From Roseiarcus sp963842835 (GTDB taxonomy: Bacteria; Pseudomonadota; Alphaproteobacteria; Rhizobiales; Beijerinckiaceae): a stretch of 64,000 bases of DNA. This document shows positions 51,166 through 60,086 of this stretch, piece by piece. The notes beneath the pieces were generated by a model, which was given only the letters and a program-made list of their open reading frames with translations, had not been told where the DNA came from and did not search any database. Location of the stretch: positions 62,001 to 126,000 of the forward strand of contig CAWJIB010000006.1 in assembly GCA_963842835.1 (NCBI GenBank), given 5' to 3'. The translations under genes were made by a program, and so were the position numbers. Each line of letters starts with the position of its first letter. Within the stretch, counting starts at the first letter, position 1.

Positions 51166-52076
51166 CCCATGAACGGCTCGACATGCGGCTTCACCCGCGT
51201 TCGAAGGGCGTAGAGCGACGTGCTGGCCGTCAGAAACAACGTGTGAAAATCCGCTCCGCCCCAATGAAGGTTCGCCACGACTTCGGGGACCGCGATCCGC
51301 CCCGCCAGTTCGCCGGAATCGGAATATATCCACACGCCGCCGGGGCCGGTGCACCAGACGTTTCCGTGCGCATCGCATTTCATGCCGTCCGGTCGCCCGG
51401 CTTCTTGCTCGGACGCCAGCCCTTCGGCGAAGAGTCGTCCGCGCCCCAACGACCCGTCGGCCGCGACGTCGTAGACGCGGATGAGCGCGCGTTCCGTATC
51501 GTTGACGTACAGCAGTCTTTCGTCCGGCGAAAAACACAGCCCGTTCGGCATCGCAAATTCATCGCGGGGAACGACGAGATGGAGCGCGCCGGTCGGGTCG
51601 AGGCGGAACACCCCCTGCCAACCCAATGCGCGGGGGCGTTCGACGCCGAACCCCGGCATGCGCCCGTACCAGGGATCGCTGAAATAGATCGACCCGTCCG
51701 AGCGGACGCAGACGTCGTTCGGGCTGTTGAGCTCCTTGCCCTCGAAATGCGACGCGAGGATCTCGCGCGCGCCGCCCGGCGTCTCGCGAACGAGGGAGGA
51801 GGTCGCGTGCTCGCAGACGATGAGATTCAACCCGGCGTCGTAAGTCATGCCGTTGCATTTGTTGGCGGGCCGCGAAACCTCATGGACGCCGTGGTCGGCG
51901 TCCCAGCGCCGTCTGACGTCGCCGGGCATGTCGGAGAACAGGAGATAGTGTCGCGTCGGATGCCAAATCGGCCCCTCCGTGAACAGGAAACCATCGGCCA
52001 GCTTTCGAACGGTTTCGTCGGCGTCGACGAGCGTCTCGAATTTCGGCGCCATCTTGCGATACGACATTGCGAACAT
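51162..52076 (-). CDS. SMP-30/gluconolactonase family sugar lactone hydrolase
   Basis: This 304-aa six-bladed propeller protein shows DGFLFTEGPIWHPTRHYLLFSDM with the metal-binding glutamate (about residue 34). The conserved NSPNDVCVRSDGSIYFSDPWYG follows, and later FAMPNGLCFSPDERLLYVNDT. It should hydrolyse an aldonolactone to the sugar acid. It is convergent with the sugar importer, whose product it may process after oxidation; the oxidising enzyme could once have been the broken FAD dehydrogenase nearby. A start at 52067 is an alternative. Confidence 0.9.
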   Translation of the reverse strand: MFAMSYRKMAPKFETLVDADETVRKLADGFLFTEGPIWHPTRHYLLFSDMPGDVRRRWDADHGVHEVSRPANKCNGMTYDAGLNLIVCEHATSSLVRETPGGAREILASHFEGKELNSPNDVCVRSDGSIYFSDPWYGRMPGFGVERPRALGWQGVFRLDPTGALHLVVPRDEFAMPNGLCFSPDERLLYVNDTERALIRVYDVAADGSLGRGRLFAEGLASEQEAGRPDGMKCDAHGNVWCTGPGGVWIYSDSGELAGRIAVPEVVANLHWGGADFHTLFLTASTSLYALRTRVKPHVEPFMG

Positions 52077-52240
52077 CCCGATCGGCGGTGATTTTTTGGC
52101 AGCTTAGCATTCATGCGTTTCGCGGGAAACGAGGGAGTGATCGGCCGGCTGGCGCGACAATTGGGGTGGAGGGCTCGACGCGCGATGCGGTAGGATCGCG
52201 AACAATTCTTTGAGCCGCGGCGGCTGGCCGTCGGGGAGAC

Positions 52241-52900
52241 ATGCAACTGGAAACCGCCCTTTATCTTCCGGTCAAGCGACATCTGGAAAGCCTCGGTTAC
52301 GCCGTCAAAGGGGAGGTCGGCGGCTGCGACCTCGTCGGCCTGAGCGAGGGCGATTGCCCTGTCGTCGTTATCGGCGAGATGAAGCTGGCCTTCACCTTCG
52401 AGTTGGTGCTGCAGGGCGTCGACCGGGCGGGCGTCGGCGACGAGGTCTGGCTTGCCGCGCGACTTTCGCCAAGCGGCAAGGGGCGCGAGAGCGATCCGCG
52501 TTTCCGCAACTTGTGCCGGCGGCTCGGCTTCGGGCTCCTCGGCGTGGCGGCGAGCGGCGAAGTCCATGTCCTGCTCAGCCCGGTCGCGCCGGCGCCGCGC
52601 CGCGATCCCAAGCGCCGATCGCGGATCGTCGAGGAGCATCGGCGCCGGCGAGGCGATCCCGCAGCGGGCGGCGGCTCGCGCCGGCCGATCATGACCGCCT
52701 ATCGCCAGCAGGCGCTGATCTGCGCGGCGGCGCTCGCCAGCGGCCCGTTGCGCCCGCGCGATCTTAAAGGCCGAGCGCCCGATGCGCCGAAAATTCTGTT
52801 GCGCAACGTCTACGGCTGGTTCGACCGCTCCAGCCGCGGCCTTTACGTTCTGAACGAGGCGGGAAGGGCCGCCCTGCGGCAATGGCCGCAGGTGGGGTGA
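52241..52900 (+). CDS. DUF2161-like putative PD-(D/E)XK protein
   Basis: This 219-aa protein begins QLETALYLPVKRHLESLGYAVKGEVGGCDLVGL and continues VVVIGEMKLAFTFELVLQGVDR. This is the conserved core of DUF2161 proteins, with an Asp and Glu-x-Lys arrangement like restriction-type nuclease folds. The C-terminal part (YRQQALICAAALASGPLRPRDLKGRAPDAPKILLRNVYGWFDRSSRGLYVL) resembles a winged-helix. Function is not established. Free-standing, with GGGGAG before the ATG. Confidence 0.75.
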   Translation: MQLETALYLPVKRHLESLGYAVKGEVGGCDLVGLSEGDCPVVVIGEMKLAFTFELVLQGVDRAGVGDEVWLAARLSPSGKGRESDPRFRNLCRRLGFGLLGVAASGEVHVLLSPVAPAPRRDPKRRSRIVEEHRRRRGDPAAGGGSRRPIMTAYRQQALICAAALASGPLRPRDLKGRAPDAPKILLRNVYGWFDRSSRGLYVLNEAGRAALRQWPQVG

Positions 52901-52967
52901 TGTAAGGGGCGGGCTATTGGAAATGTTCGCCGCGGGCGACGATCGGCCGTAAACGAGGGAGACGCCC

Positions 52968-53453
52968 ATGCAACGCAGAACATTGATCGCGGGCGCGGCG
53001 CTGCTCGGCGTCGCGCCGCTCGTCTCGAGGACGGCGGCCGGCGCAGGGGAAACGATCGCCAATCTTTTCGCGCAAACGCTCGGCGCGCATGATCTCGCGG
53101 CCTTCGCCGCCTTGTTCGCCGACGACTACGTCAACCACCAATCGAGCGCCGCCGCGCCGGCCCCGCCTCCCGGCGTCTCGCCAAAGGGCGCCACGGTCGC
53201 CTTCTTCGCGGCGCGGCTGAAAGGCCTGCCGGATTTGACGGTGACGATCGAGGCGATGCTCGAACAGGACGATCGCGTCGCCGCCAGCTTCGTTTATCAG
53301 GGCACGCACCACGGCGTCTTCTTCGGCGTCGCGCCGACCGGGAAGAGATTGCGGTTCACGTCCTGCGATATCTTCCGCGTCTCCGGCGGGCGGATCGCCG
53401 AACATTGGGGGATGGGCGACATCGCCGGCGTCATGGCGCAACTGAAGGGCTAG
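52968..53453 (+). CDS. exported SnoaL-like protein
   Basis: This 161-aa protein has an N-terminal export signal (QRRTLIAGAALLGVAPLVS, twin-arginine-like). A SnoaL/ester-cyclase-type NTF2 fold follows, seen in FAQTLGAHDLAAFAALFADDYVNHQ, FAARLKGLPDLTVTIEAMLEQDDRVAASFVYQGTHHG and DIFRVSGGRIAEHWGMGDI. The fold binds small hydrophobic substrates; no specific reaction can be stated. ACGAGGGAGACG precedes the start. Confidence 0.82.
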   Translation: MQRRTLIAGAALLGVAPLVSRTAAGAGETIANLFAQTLGAHDLAAFAALFADDYVNHQSSAAAPAPPPGVSPKGATVAFFAARLKGLPDLTVTIEAMLEQDDRVAASFVYQGTHHGVFFGVAPTGKRLRFTSCDIFRVSGGRIAEHWGMGDIAGVMAQLKG

Positions 53454-53697
53454 CGCGGGCGCCGCGGCGACCCGTCCTTTCGAGTCCAGACGAAAACAAT
53501 TCGAAGCCAGATTCAACGTAAAAGGCGAGCGCCTCTAGACGAATGCTTGGAAGGTTCCTTCGGAAGCAATCTGGACGCCCGCCGCGTCGGCCGATTTGTC
53601 GCTTCTCTGCTCGCGACGACATTACAAATTGGTTATGTTCGTCTGGACGCGATCTTATTTAATCTTTGGAAAGGGGCCGGCTTCTAGCGTCCTCGAT

Positions 53698-53743
53698 GAG
53701 GCGACTCGCCTCTGACCCACGAGGCGATTCGCCTCTCACCGAC
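53698..53743. repeat. tandem 23-bp repeat, each unit starting with a 15-bp near-palindrome
   Basis: GAGGCGACTCGCCTC (53698-53712) and GAGGCGATTCGCCTC (53721-53735) head two 23-base units that differ at three positions. A third partial GAGG follows. They lie immediately before the start of a small gene (53753), so a dimeric regulator site or a structured leader are both possible. Confidence 0.6.
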
Positions 53744-53752
53744 GAGGACATC

Positions 53753-53989
53753 ATGAACGTTCCCCCAATGAGTTCGGCGCCCGCGTCCGCCAGTGTTCCC
53801 GCGCCCCAGACGGCGGCGGCGGCCAATGCGAGGGCCGCCGACGGCGACTATTTGGCGCCCAACATGCAGACCTCTCAAACCAAGGACTCGAACGGCGACT
53901 ACAAGCCGACGGCCGCCGCCAGCTCTCCCGCCGCCACGAGTTCCAGCAACGTCCAGGCGGCGCTGACCTCGCTCACCAAGGGCGGCTGA
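53753..53989 (+). CDS. small low-complexity protein
   Basis: This 78-aa protein is rich in alanine, serine and proline and contains DGDYLAPNMQTSQTKDSNGDYKP. No signal peptide or domain. GAGGA lies seven bases before the ATG, and the upstream region is AT-rich (about 53655-53668) with the tandem palindromic repeats, which supports a real expressed gene. Function unknown. Confidence 0.6.
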   Translation: MNVPPMSSAPASASVPAPQTAAAANARAADGDYLAPNMQTSQTKDSNGDYKPTAAASSPAATSSSNVQAALTSLTKGG

Positions 53990-54026
53990 GGACGATCCCC
54001 GCGCATCGACCGCGCGGCGGCGCTCG

Positions 54027-54860
54027 TCATCGGCCCGCGCGTTCGAGCCGCTTGGCCTCGTTCCACAATTCTTCCATTTCCTCGAGGCTCGCGTCCCCGG
54101 GCGCGCGCCCGTCGGCCGCGAGGCGCTCTTCGATATAGCCGAAACGGCGCTCGAATTTGGCGTTGGCGCCCCGCAACGCGCCTTCGGGGTCGACCGCCAG
54201 ATGCCGCGCGAGATTGGCGACCGCGAACAACAGATCGCCGACCTCGCCCGCGACCTTGTCGGCGTCGCGCGCGTCGATTTCAGCCTCGATCTCATCCATT
54301 TCCTCGCGCAGCTTGGCGAGGACAGCGCGCGCGTCGTTCCAATCGAAGCCGACCTTGCCCGCCTTTTCCTGCAGTTTCAGGGCGCGCGTCAGCGCGGGCA
54401 TGGCGATGGGCACGCCGGACAGCGCGCTCGCGCGGCTCTCGGGCTGCGCGCCCTGGGCGGCGCGGGCCTCGGCGCGTTCGCGCTTCTCGTCGGCCTTGAT
54501 GCGGCCCCACAGCGCTTTGACGTCGTCGGGGGAAAGATCGCGCGCATCGGCAAAGACGTGGGGATGGCGGCGAATCAGCTTTGTCGTAATCGCCTGGACG
54601 ACGTCGCCGAAGTCGAAACGCCCGATTTCTTCGGCCATGCGTGCATGAAAGACCACCTGCAACAGCAGATCGCCGAGTTCGTCGCGCAAGTCCGCGAAGT
54701 CGCCGCGTTCGATCGCATCGGCGACTTCATAGGCTTCTTCGAGCGTATAGGGGACGATGGTCGCGAAGGTCTGCTCGACGTCCCAGGGGCAGCCGGTCCC
54801 CGGCGCGCGCAGCGCGGCCATGATATCGATGAGGCGCTGGATGTCGCGCGAAGGCTGCAT
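54027..54860 (-). CDS. mazG: nucleoside triphosphate pyrophosphohydrolase MazG
   Basis: This 277-aa protein has two MazG domains. The first (about 12-115) includes GCPWDVEQTFATIVPYTLEEAYEVADAI and LRDELGDLLLQVVFHARMA with the EExxE/ExxD metal site. The second (about 165-260) includes KVGFDWNDARAVLAKLREEMDEIEAEI and VAGEVGDLLFAVANLARHL. It hydrolyses NTPs to NMPs and pyrophosphate, removing damaged nucleotides. Length is typical. Confidence 0.95.
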   Translation of the reverse strand: MQPSRDIQRLIDIMAALRAPGTGCPWDVEQTFATIVPYTLEEAYEVADAIERGDFADLRDELGDLLLQVVFHARMAEEIGRFDFGDVVQAITTKLIRRHPHVFADARDLSPDDVKALWGRIKADEKRERAEARAAQGAQPESRASALSGVPIAMPALTRALKLQEKAGKVGFDWNDARAVLAKLREEMDEIEAEIDARDADKVAGEVGDLLFAVANLARHLAVDPEGALRGANAKFERRFGYIEERLAADGRAPGDASLEEMEELWNEAKRLERAGR

Positions 54861-54957
54861 GAAGCGAATTCCCTCGCTGCGCCGAGTTGAAGCGTGAACT
54901 TCGCATGAGACCGGCGCCCGCGTTTGGCGAGTTGGCTCGGGACACGCGAACAGGAAC

Positions 54958-54992
54958 GAGCCCGCCCGCCCCGAAAGGCGCGAGGCGGGCTC
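54958..54992 (-). terminator. hairpin downstream of the cold-shock gene
   Basis: GAGCCCGCC (54958-54966) and GGCGGGCTC (54984-54992) form perfect 9-base arms 19 bases after the stop of the gene on the minus strand. No strong T-run follows on the minus strand. Confidence 0.5.
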
Positions 54993-55010
54993 AGATCCCC
55001 AAGGAGAGCG

Positions 55011-55679
55011 TCAGAGCGAGATCGAAATGGCCTCGCGGCCCTTCGGCGTGTCGACGACGCGCATGTTCACATGCTGGCCCTCGGCCAGATGGGAAATGCC
55101 CGCCGGACCGAGGACGGAGATATGGACGAACACGTCCTTGCCGCCGTCGTCGCTCGCCACGAAACCGAAGCCTTTGGCGTCGTCGAACCACTTGACCTTG
55201 CCGCCGACGGCGACCGCGGTCGAGGGATCGGGCGCAACGCGGCGCGGGGGACGCGGCGCATCGCTGAACGAACGCTGTGGGCGCTCGACGATTCCGGCGG
55301 CGTCGACCTCGACGACGCGCGTCACCTGCGCGCCCTTGGCGCCGGCGCCGACCGTCACCTTGAGTTTGGCGCCGGCCGGGACGTTTTCGTGACCCGAGGC
55401 GTGCAAGGCGTTGGCGTGCAGAAAAGCGTCGCCCTGGCCGTTCGCCAATTCGACGAATCCGTAACCTTTGTCCGCCTTGAACCATTTCACGACGGCGTCG
55501 ACCGTCGGTCCGCTGATCGCCGCGGAGGGCGCGCCGCCGCCGAGCGGCGGTCCGCCGAATCCGCTGTCAGGGGCGCCGCCGAAACCACGCGACGAACGCG
55601 GCTTCGGCTCGTAGGGCATCGGCCCGTCGTCGTCGAAACCGCGCTTGCGAGGCGCCCGAAAATCTTTACCCTTGCTCAT
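55011..55679 (-). CDS. double cold-shock-domain protein
   Basis: This 222-aa protein has a basic/glycine-rich N-terminal ~55 residues and then two cold-shock domains. The first contains VKWFKADKGYGFVELANGQGDAFLHANAL, the second VKWFDDAKGFGFVASDDGGKDVFVHISVL. Both keep the RNP1 and RNP2 aromatic motifs for single-stranded nucleic acid binding. A proline/arginine linker separates them. Double-CSD proteins are common in this order and probably act as RNA chaperones. Confidence 0.92.
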   Translation of the reverse strand: MSKGKDFRAPRKRGFDDDGPMPYEPKPRSSRGFGGAPDSGFGGPPLGGGAPSAAISGPTVDAVVKWFKADKGYGFVELANGQGDAFLHANALHASGHENVPAGAKLKVTVGAGAKGAQVTRVVEVDAAGIVERPQRSFSDAPRPPRRVAPDPSTAVAVGGKVKWFDDAKGFGFVASDDGGKDVFVHISVLGPAGISHLAEGQHVNMRVVDTPKGREAISISL

Positions 55680-56208
55680 GTGAAACTATTTCTCCGCCCG
55701 ATAAAACCCCGAAGCCGTTTCCGCCTCTGTCGGAAACGAGCCCGCCGCATCGCCGACCGCCGGCGAAACCTCGCTGCGACGCGTCATCCGCGTCGAAAAT
55801 TTTGGGGATAGGTGAAGGGCGTCCGCCCATGCGCACGTCGACAGCCCGTTCAAAGGCCGCGTCCCTCGCCAAGACAAAGCGAATAGCGCGCCCAAACGGC
55901 GTCGCAAGCGGCCCACACCCCCACCGCCCAATGTAGGGTCGGGGGAGAAACAAGACAAGTCGATCGCATCATCCAAACCTGCTCGGCCACATCGCACTGC
56001 GTTCAGTGGACCATGCGTTTTTAATTTAGCTCATCTTCTTCGCGTTCGCCAGACCAATTCCTAGGCGTTTGCGCGGATTTGTAAGCGCGCCGGCGCCGCT
56101 CTCGCATCGGGCCGGCGTTCTCGGCCGCAAGATCGAGCGGACGCGAGGCCAAGCGAAACCGAGGCGTTGTGCGCACGACCCTGGGTTCGATCCTTGCCGC
56201 GGAGGCCT
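55680..56208. other. intergenic region without a recognised gene
   Basis: About 530 bases upstream of the cold-shock gene. Short frames on both strands look like shadows. An AT-rich patch (about 56018-56032, TTTTTAATTTAG) could hold a promoter; no tRNA or repeat array was found. The stretch next to 55680 is the likely 5' leader of the cold-shock mRNA. Confidence 0.4.
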
Positions 56209-56496
56209 TCAGCGTCCGCTTTGTTGGCTCGCACAGGGCGAAATGACGACAGTCTGGCCCTTGATCGACCCTGTTGTGGCGTAATCGATCGTGTTGAAAA
56301 GCGGGGCGCTATGGGTCTCGGCCTTCGTTTCGCCCGCGCTCGGATCGGAAAGCGCGGCCAGGGAGGGCGAGGCGGTCGCGGCGTAGCGCTCGGCGCCTTG
56401 ACCGATCAACACGCAGGCGAGCGCGATCGCGACCGCAGCGACGGCTGTGTACTCGAGCTGCCTGATCCAGCCCAACCGATCGAAGCCCCAATTCAT
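56209..56496 (-). CDS. small single-pass membrane protein
   Basis: This 95-aa protein has one membrane helix (about residues 14-32, LEYTAVAAVAIALACVLIG) and a polar C-terminus ending GQTVVISPCASQQSGR. No family recognised. It lies alone between the cold-shock gene leader and parE. The composition and single clear helix make it more likely real than the antisense frames around it. Confidence 0.5.
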   Translation of the reverse strand: MNWGFDRLGWIRQLEYTAVAAVAIALACVLIGQGAERYAATASPSLAALSDPSAGETKAETHSAPLFNTIDYATTGSIKGQTVVISPCASQQSGR

Positions 56497-56602
56497 CGCA
56501 AACCCTCGCTTCGGGGCGCCGATCCCAGTCCGAGATGCGCAGAGCGTCGGCGTCCACGAGGAATTTACCGTTATTGGGGTAAACGAATCCTTGCCGAAGC
56601 GA

Positions 56603-58639
56603 TTAAATATCGACGAGTTCGCGCGCCTGGGCCGCCCGATCCTGGATGAAGGCGAAGCGCGCCTCGGGTTTGGTCCCCATCAGACGTTCGACCGCGTCGG
56701 CCGTCTCCGCGCTCTCGTCCTCGAGGAGCGCGACGCGCAGCAGCGTGCGTTTGGCCGGGTCCATGGTCGTGTCGCGCAGATCGCGCATCGACATTTCGCC
56801 CAGGCCCTTGAAACGGCTGACGTCGATCGCGCCGCGGCCCGGAAAGCCCGACTTCAGGAGCTGCTCCTTATGCGCGTCGTCGCGCGCATAGAGCGACTTG
56901 CCGCCCTGCGTCAGCCGATAGAGCGGCGGCGCGGCGAGATAGAGATGGCCTTCTTCGATCAGCTTCGGCGTCTGACGATAGAAGAACGTGATCAGCAGCG
57001 AGGCGATATGAGCGCCGTCGACGTCGGCGTCGGTCATGATGATGATCTTGTCGTAGCGCAGATCGGCGGAGCGGTAGTGCGTTCCCGATCCGGCGCCGAG
57101 GGCCTGCATGAGGTCGGCGAGCTGCTGGTTCTGGGCGAGCTTGTCGCGCGTCGCCGAGGCGACGTTGAGGATCTTGCCGCGCAACGGCAGGATCGCCTGG
57201 CTCGCGCGGTCGCGCGCCTGCTTGGCCGACCCGCCCGCGGAATCCCCTTCCACGATAAAGAGTTCAGAGCCTTGCGCCGAAGTATTCGTGCAGTCCGCGA
57301 GCTTGCCCGGCAAGCGCAATTTGCGCACCGCAGTCTTCCGCGCGACGTCCTTCTCCATGCGGCGGCGCAGGCGCTCCTCGGCGCGCTCGATCGAGAAATC
57401 GAGCAGCTTGGCGGCCTGGCTCGGTGCGGCGGCGAGCCAGTGATCGAAGGCGTCGCGAACGACCGTTTCGACGATCCGCGAGGCTTCGGCGGTCTGCAGA
57501 CGCCCCTTGTTCTGGCCCTGAAACTCCGGCTCGCGGATGAAGATCGAAATGAGCGCGGCGCAATTGGCCATCACGTCGTCCGTGGTCAGGGCGCTGGCGC
57601 GCTTGGCCTGGCCGATGCGCTCGGCGTGATCCTTTAGGCCGCGCAGCAGGGCGCCGCGCAGGCCCGCTTCGTGCGTGCCGCCGTCGGGCGTCGGAATGGT
57701 GTTGCAATAGGAATGGACGAAGCCGTCCTCGAGGGCTGTCCAGGCGACCGCCCATTCGACCGAGCCGTGTTTGCCTTCCTTTTCCACTTTGCCGGCGAAG
57801 ACCTGGTCGACCACCAGTTCCTGACCCTCGATGTCGGCGGCGAGATAATCCTTCAGGCCGCCGGGAAAGCGAAAAACCGCCTCTGCGGGCACCTTGCCCT
57901 GCGGATCGAGCAAAGCCGGCGCGCAGCGCCAGCGGATTTCGACGCCGCCGAAGAGATAGGCCTTCGAACGCGTCATCCTGAACAGGCGCGCCGGCTCGAA
58001 CTTGGCGTTGGCGCCGAAAATCTGCTCGTCGGGCAGGAAACGCACTTTGGTGCCCCGCCGGTTGGGCGCCTTGCCGACGATTTCGAGCTTGGTGACGGGA
58101 TGGCCGCGCTCGAAGGCCTGGCGGTAAAGCGTCTGCCCGCGCGCCACCTCGACTTCGGTCCGCGCGGAAAGGGCGTTGACCACGGAGACGCCGACGCCGT
58201 GCAGGCCGCCCGACGTCTCGTAGGCGCCGCTGTCGAATTTGCCGCCGGCGTGCAGCTTGGTCATGATGATTTCGAGCGCCGACTTGCCGGGAAATTTCGG
58301 ATGGGGGTCGACCGGCATGCCGCGCCCGTTATCGGTGACGCTGAGCCAGCCGCCGTCCTCCAGCGAGACTTCGATGAAGGTCGCATGGCCCGCCACCGCC
58401 TCGTCCATCGCGTTGTCGATCACTTCGGCGAAGAGATGATGCAGGCCGTTCGCGTCGGCGCCGCCGATATACATGCCGGGGCGACGGCGCACCGGCTCGA
58501 GCCCTTCGAGCACCTCGATCGAGGCGGCGGTGTATTCGGCTTCGCTCGGCGTCCCGGCGCGCCCGGCCGGCGTTCGGGTTTTTGCAGGAACGGGCTTGCG
58601 GCGCAACGCGGTCGCGCCGCCAAACAGGTCGTCGGTCAT
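56603..58639 (-). CDS. parE: DNA topoisomerase IV subunit B
   Basis: This 678-aa protein has the GHKL ATPase (LEGLEPVRRRPGMYIGG, EVIDNAMDEAVAGHA, DNGRGMP, GGLHGVGVSVVNALS). A transducer domain and the TOPRIM domain (EGDSAGGSAKQARDRASQAILPLRGKILNV, MTDADVDGAHI) follow. The C-terminal end has RFKGLGEMSMRDLRDTTMDP. The N-terminal ~30 residues are basic and low-complexity. It works with ParC to decatenate replicated chromosomes. Length and the absence of an extra GyrB insertion favour ParE over GyrB. Confidence 0.94.
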   Translation of the reverse strand: MTDDLFGGATALRRKPVPAKTRTPAGRAGTPSEAEYTAASIEVLEGLEPVRRRPGMYIGGADANGLHHLFAEVIDNAMDEAVAGHATFIEVSLEDGGWLSVTDNGRGMPVDPHPKFPGKSALEIIMTKLHAGGKFDSGAYETSGGLHGVGVSVVNALSARTEVEVARGQTLYRQAFERGHPVTKLEIVGKAPNRRGTKVRFLPDEQIFGANAKFEPARLFRMTRSKAYLFGGVEIRWRCAPALLDPQGKVPAEAVFRFPGGLKDYLAADIEGQELVVDQVFAGKVEKEGKHGSVEWAVAWTALEDGFVHSYCNTIPTPDGGTHEAGLRGALLRGLKDHAERIGQAKRASALTTDDVMANCAALISIFIREPEFQGQNKGRLQTAEASRIVETVVRDAFDHWLAAAPSQAAKLLDFSIERAEERLRRRMEKDVARKTAVRKLRLPGKLADCTNTSAQGSELFIVEGDSAGGSAKQARDRASQAILPLRGKILNVASATRDKLAQNQQLADLMQALGAGSGTHYRSADLRYDKIIIMTDADVDGAHIASLLITFFYRQTPKLIEEGHLYLAAPPLYRLTQGGKSLYARDDAHKEQLLKSGFPGRGAIDVSRFKGLGEMSMRDLRDTTMDPAKRTLLRVALLEDESAETADAVERLMGTKPEARFAFIQDRAAQARELVDI

Positions 58640-58730
58640 TCTTGGGTCTGGCGTCCGATTCGGTGAATGCGCCAGCCTAGCACAGACCCGACTCGAACGA
58701 AAAGAGAACGCACACCTTCGTCGCCGCGAC

Positions 58731-60029
58731 TTAGGCAGCGCCCCCTGGGGCCGCGGCATGGCCGAGCGCGCTTTCGTAGACGCCGAGGACGGCTTCGACG
58801 TGCCGCTCCAGCGTCGGCGGCTTCGACCAGAAGGACTGATAGGCGCCTCGCGACAGTCGGGTCGCAAGCGAATCGTCGCCGAGGCGCGTCAGCGCGCTCG
58901 CGAGGCCGTCCGCGTCGCCGTTCTTGAACCACAGGCCGGCGACGCCGTTCTCGATCTCCTCGCGGCCGGCGCAGCCGTCGGAGACGGCGACCGGCGTTCC
59001 CATCGCCTTGGCCTCCATGACGGTGAGCGGCTGACCTTCGTACCACAGCGAAGGGAAGACGAGCGCGCGCGCGGCGCGCATCAGCGCGAGGACTTCGGCC
59101 TTGGGCTTCCAGCCGAGGATGCGCGCTTCCGGATAGGCCGCAGCCAGCTCGCCGGCGATCGGCCCGTCGCCGACGAAGACCGGCGCGACTCCGGCGCGGC
59201 GCGCGCCTTCGGCGAACAACAGTGGGCCCTTTTCGCGCGCGATCCGGCCGACGAAGACGAAGTCGCCGGTCGCCGGCTCGGGCTTCGGGCCGGGATCGGC
59301 GAGGTCGACCGGATTGGAGACTTGGTGCAGCCGCGCCGCCGGCGGCAGCCGCCCGGTGACGATTTTGCGCTGGAACTTCGAGATCAGGATGTAGTCGGCG
59401 AAGACCGCCGGCAGATCGGCGATTTGCCGCATCGCGACGTGCCGCGCGCAGCGCCACAGCTTTTGCGGATAGCTGCGGCTGTCGCAATTGCGCGTCAGGC
59501 AGCCGAGCGACATCGGCTCGCGCGCGCACGGCCGGTTGGCGGGATAATCGAAGAAGCCGCCGTTCGGGCAGAACAGGAAATATTCGTGCACGGTGGCGAC
59601 GGCGGGCAGGCCGGAGCGCGCGATCGGACCCGCAATCGAGGGCGACAGCGCCTTCGCCCAGCCGTGAACGTGAACGAGCGTCCGCTCGCGCGGCAGACTC
59701 GCGAGGAAGGCGCCGAGCGCCCGCGCCGCCTCGCGATTCCACAGGCCCTGCGTCGCCGCGCGCAGGCGCGAGGGATCGGAGAGAATGTCGTATTGGCCGA
59801 GGCAGACGACCTCGACGCCGGCCGCTTCGAGGCTGGGATCGACCGGCCCCGCCGCCGCGAAGACGATCGGCCGATGGCCGGCGGCCTTGAGCCCGCGCGC
59901 GCTGTCGAAGGCGACCATCGCCTGCCCGCCGGTGACCGAGGCGTGGTCGAGGACGATCGCGACGGTCAAGGGCAGGGACGGCGGCAAGGGGCGCTCCGGG
60001 CGAAAGGAGCCGAAATCATGCTCCGACAT
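58731..60029 (-). CDS. glycosyltransferase family 4 protein
   Basis: This 432-aa GT-B enzyme shows the N-terminal acceptor domain (VDPSLEAAGVEVVCLGQYDIL, LVHVHGWAKALSP) and the nucleotide-sugar-binding half. That half has FVFVGRIAREKGPLLFAEGARRAGVAPVFVGDGP and LVFPSLWYEGQPLTVMEAKAMGTPVAVSDG, the E-x7-E motif. A cysteine-rich patch between the domains (CPNGGFFDY...CARE...CLTRNCDSR) resembles that in some GT4 enzymes. It probably adds a sugar to an envelope polysaccharide; donor and acceptor are unknown. Confidence 0.9.
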   Translation of the reverse strand: MSEHDFGSFRPERPLPPSLPLTVAIVLDHASVTGGQAMVAFDSARGLKAAGHRPIVFAAAGPVDPSLEAAGVEVVCLGQYDILSDPSRLRAATQGLWNREAARALGAFLASLPRERTLVHVHGWAKALSPSIAGPIARSGLPAVATVHEYFLFCPNGGFFDYPANRPCAREPMSLGCLTRNCDSRSYPQKLWRCARHVAMRQIADLPAVFADYILISKFQRKIVTGRLPPAARLHQVSNPVDLADPGPKPEPATGDFVFVGRIAREKGPLLFAEGARRAGVAPVFVGDGPIAGELAAAYPEARILGWKPKAEVLALMRAARALVFPSLWYEGQPLTVMEAKAMGTPVAVSDGCAGREEIENGVAGLWFKNGDADGLASALTRLGDDSLATRLSRGAYQSFWSKPPTLERHVEAVLGVYESALGHAAAPGGAA

Positions 60030-60086
60030 TTCCTCCCGGAGCGTTAAATCGCCTTCGAGCGATCCGGACGGATCGACGCGCGCCGT

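Noticed and set aside
55666..55953. 95-codon minus-strand frame upstream of the cold-shock gene
   Set aside because: It overlaps the start of the cold-shock gene and has shadow-like composition with no domain.
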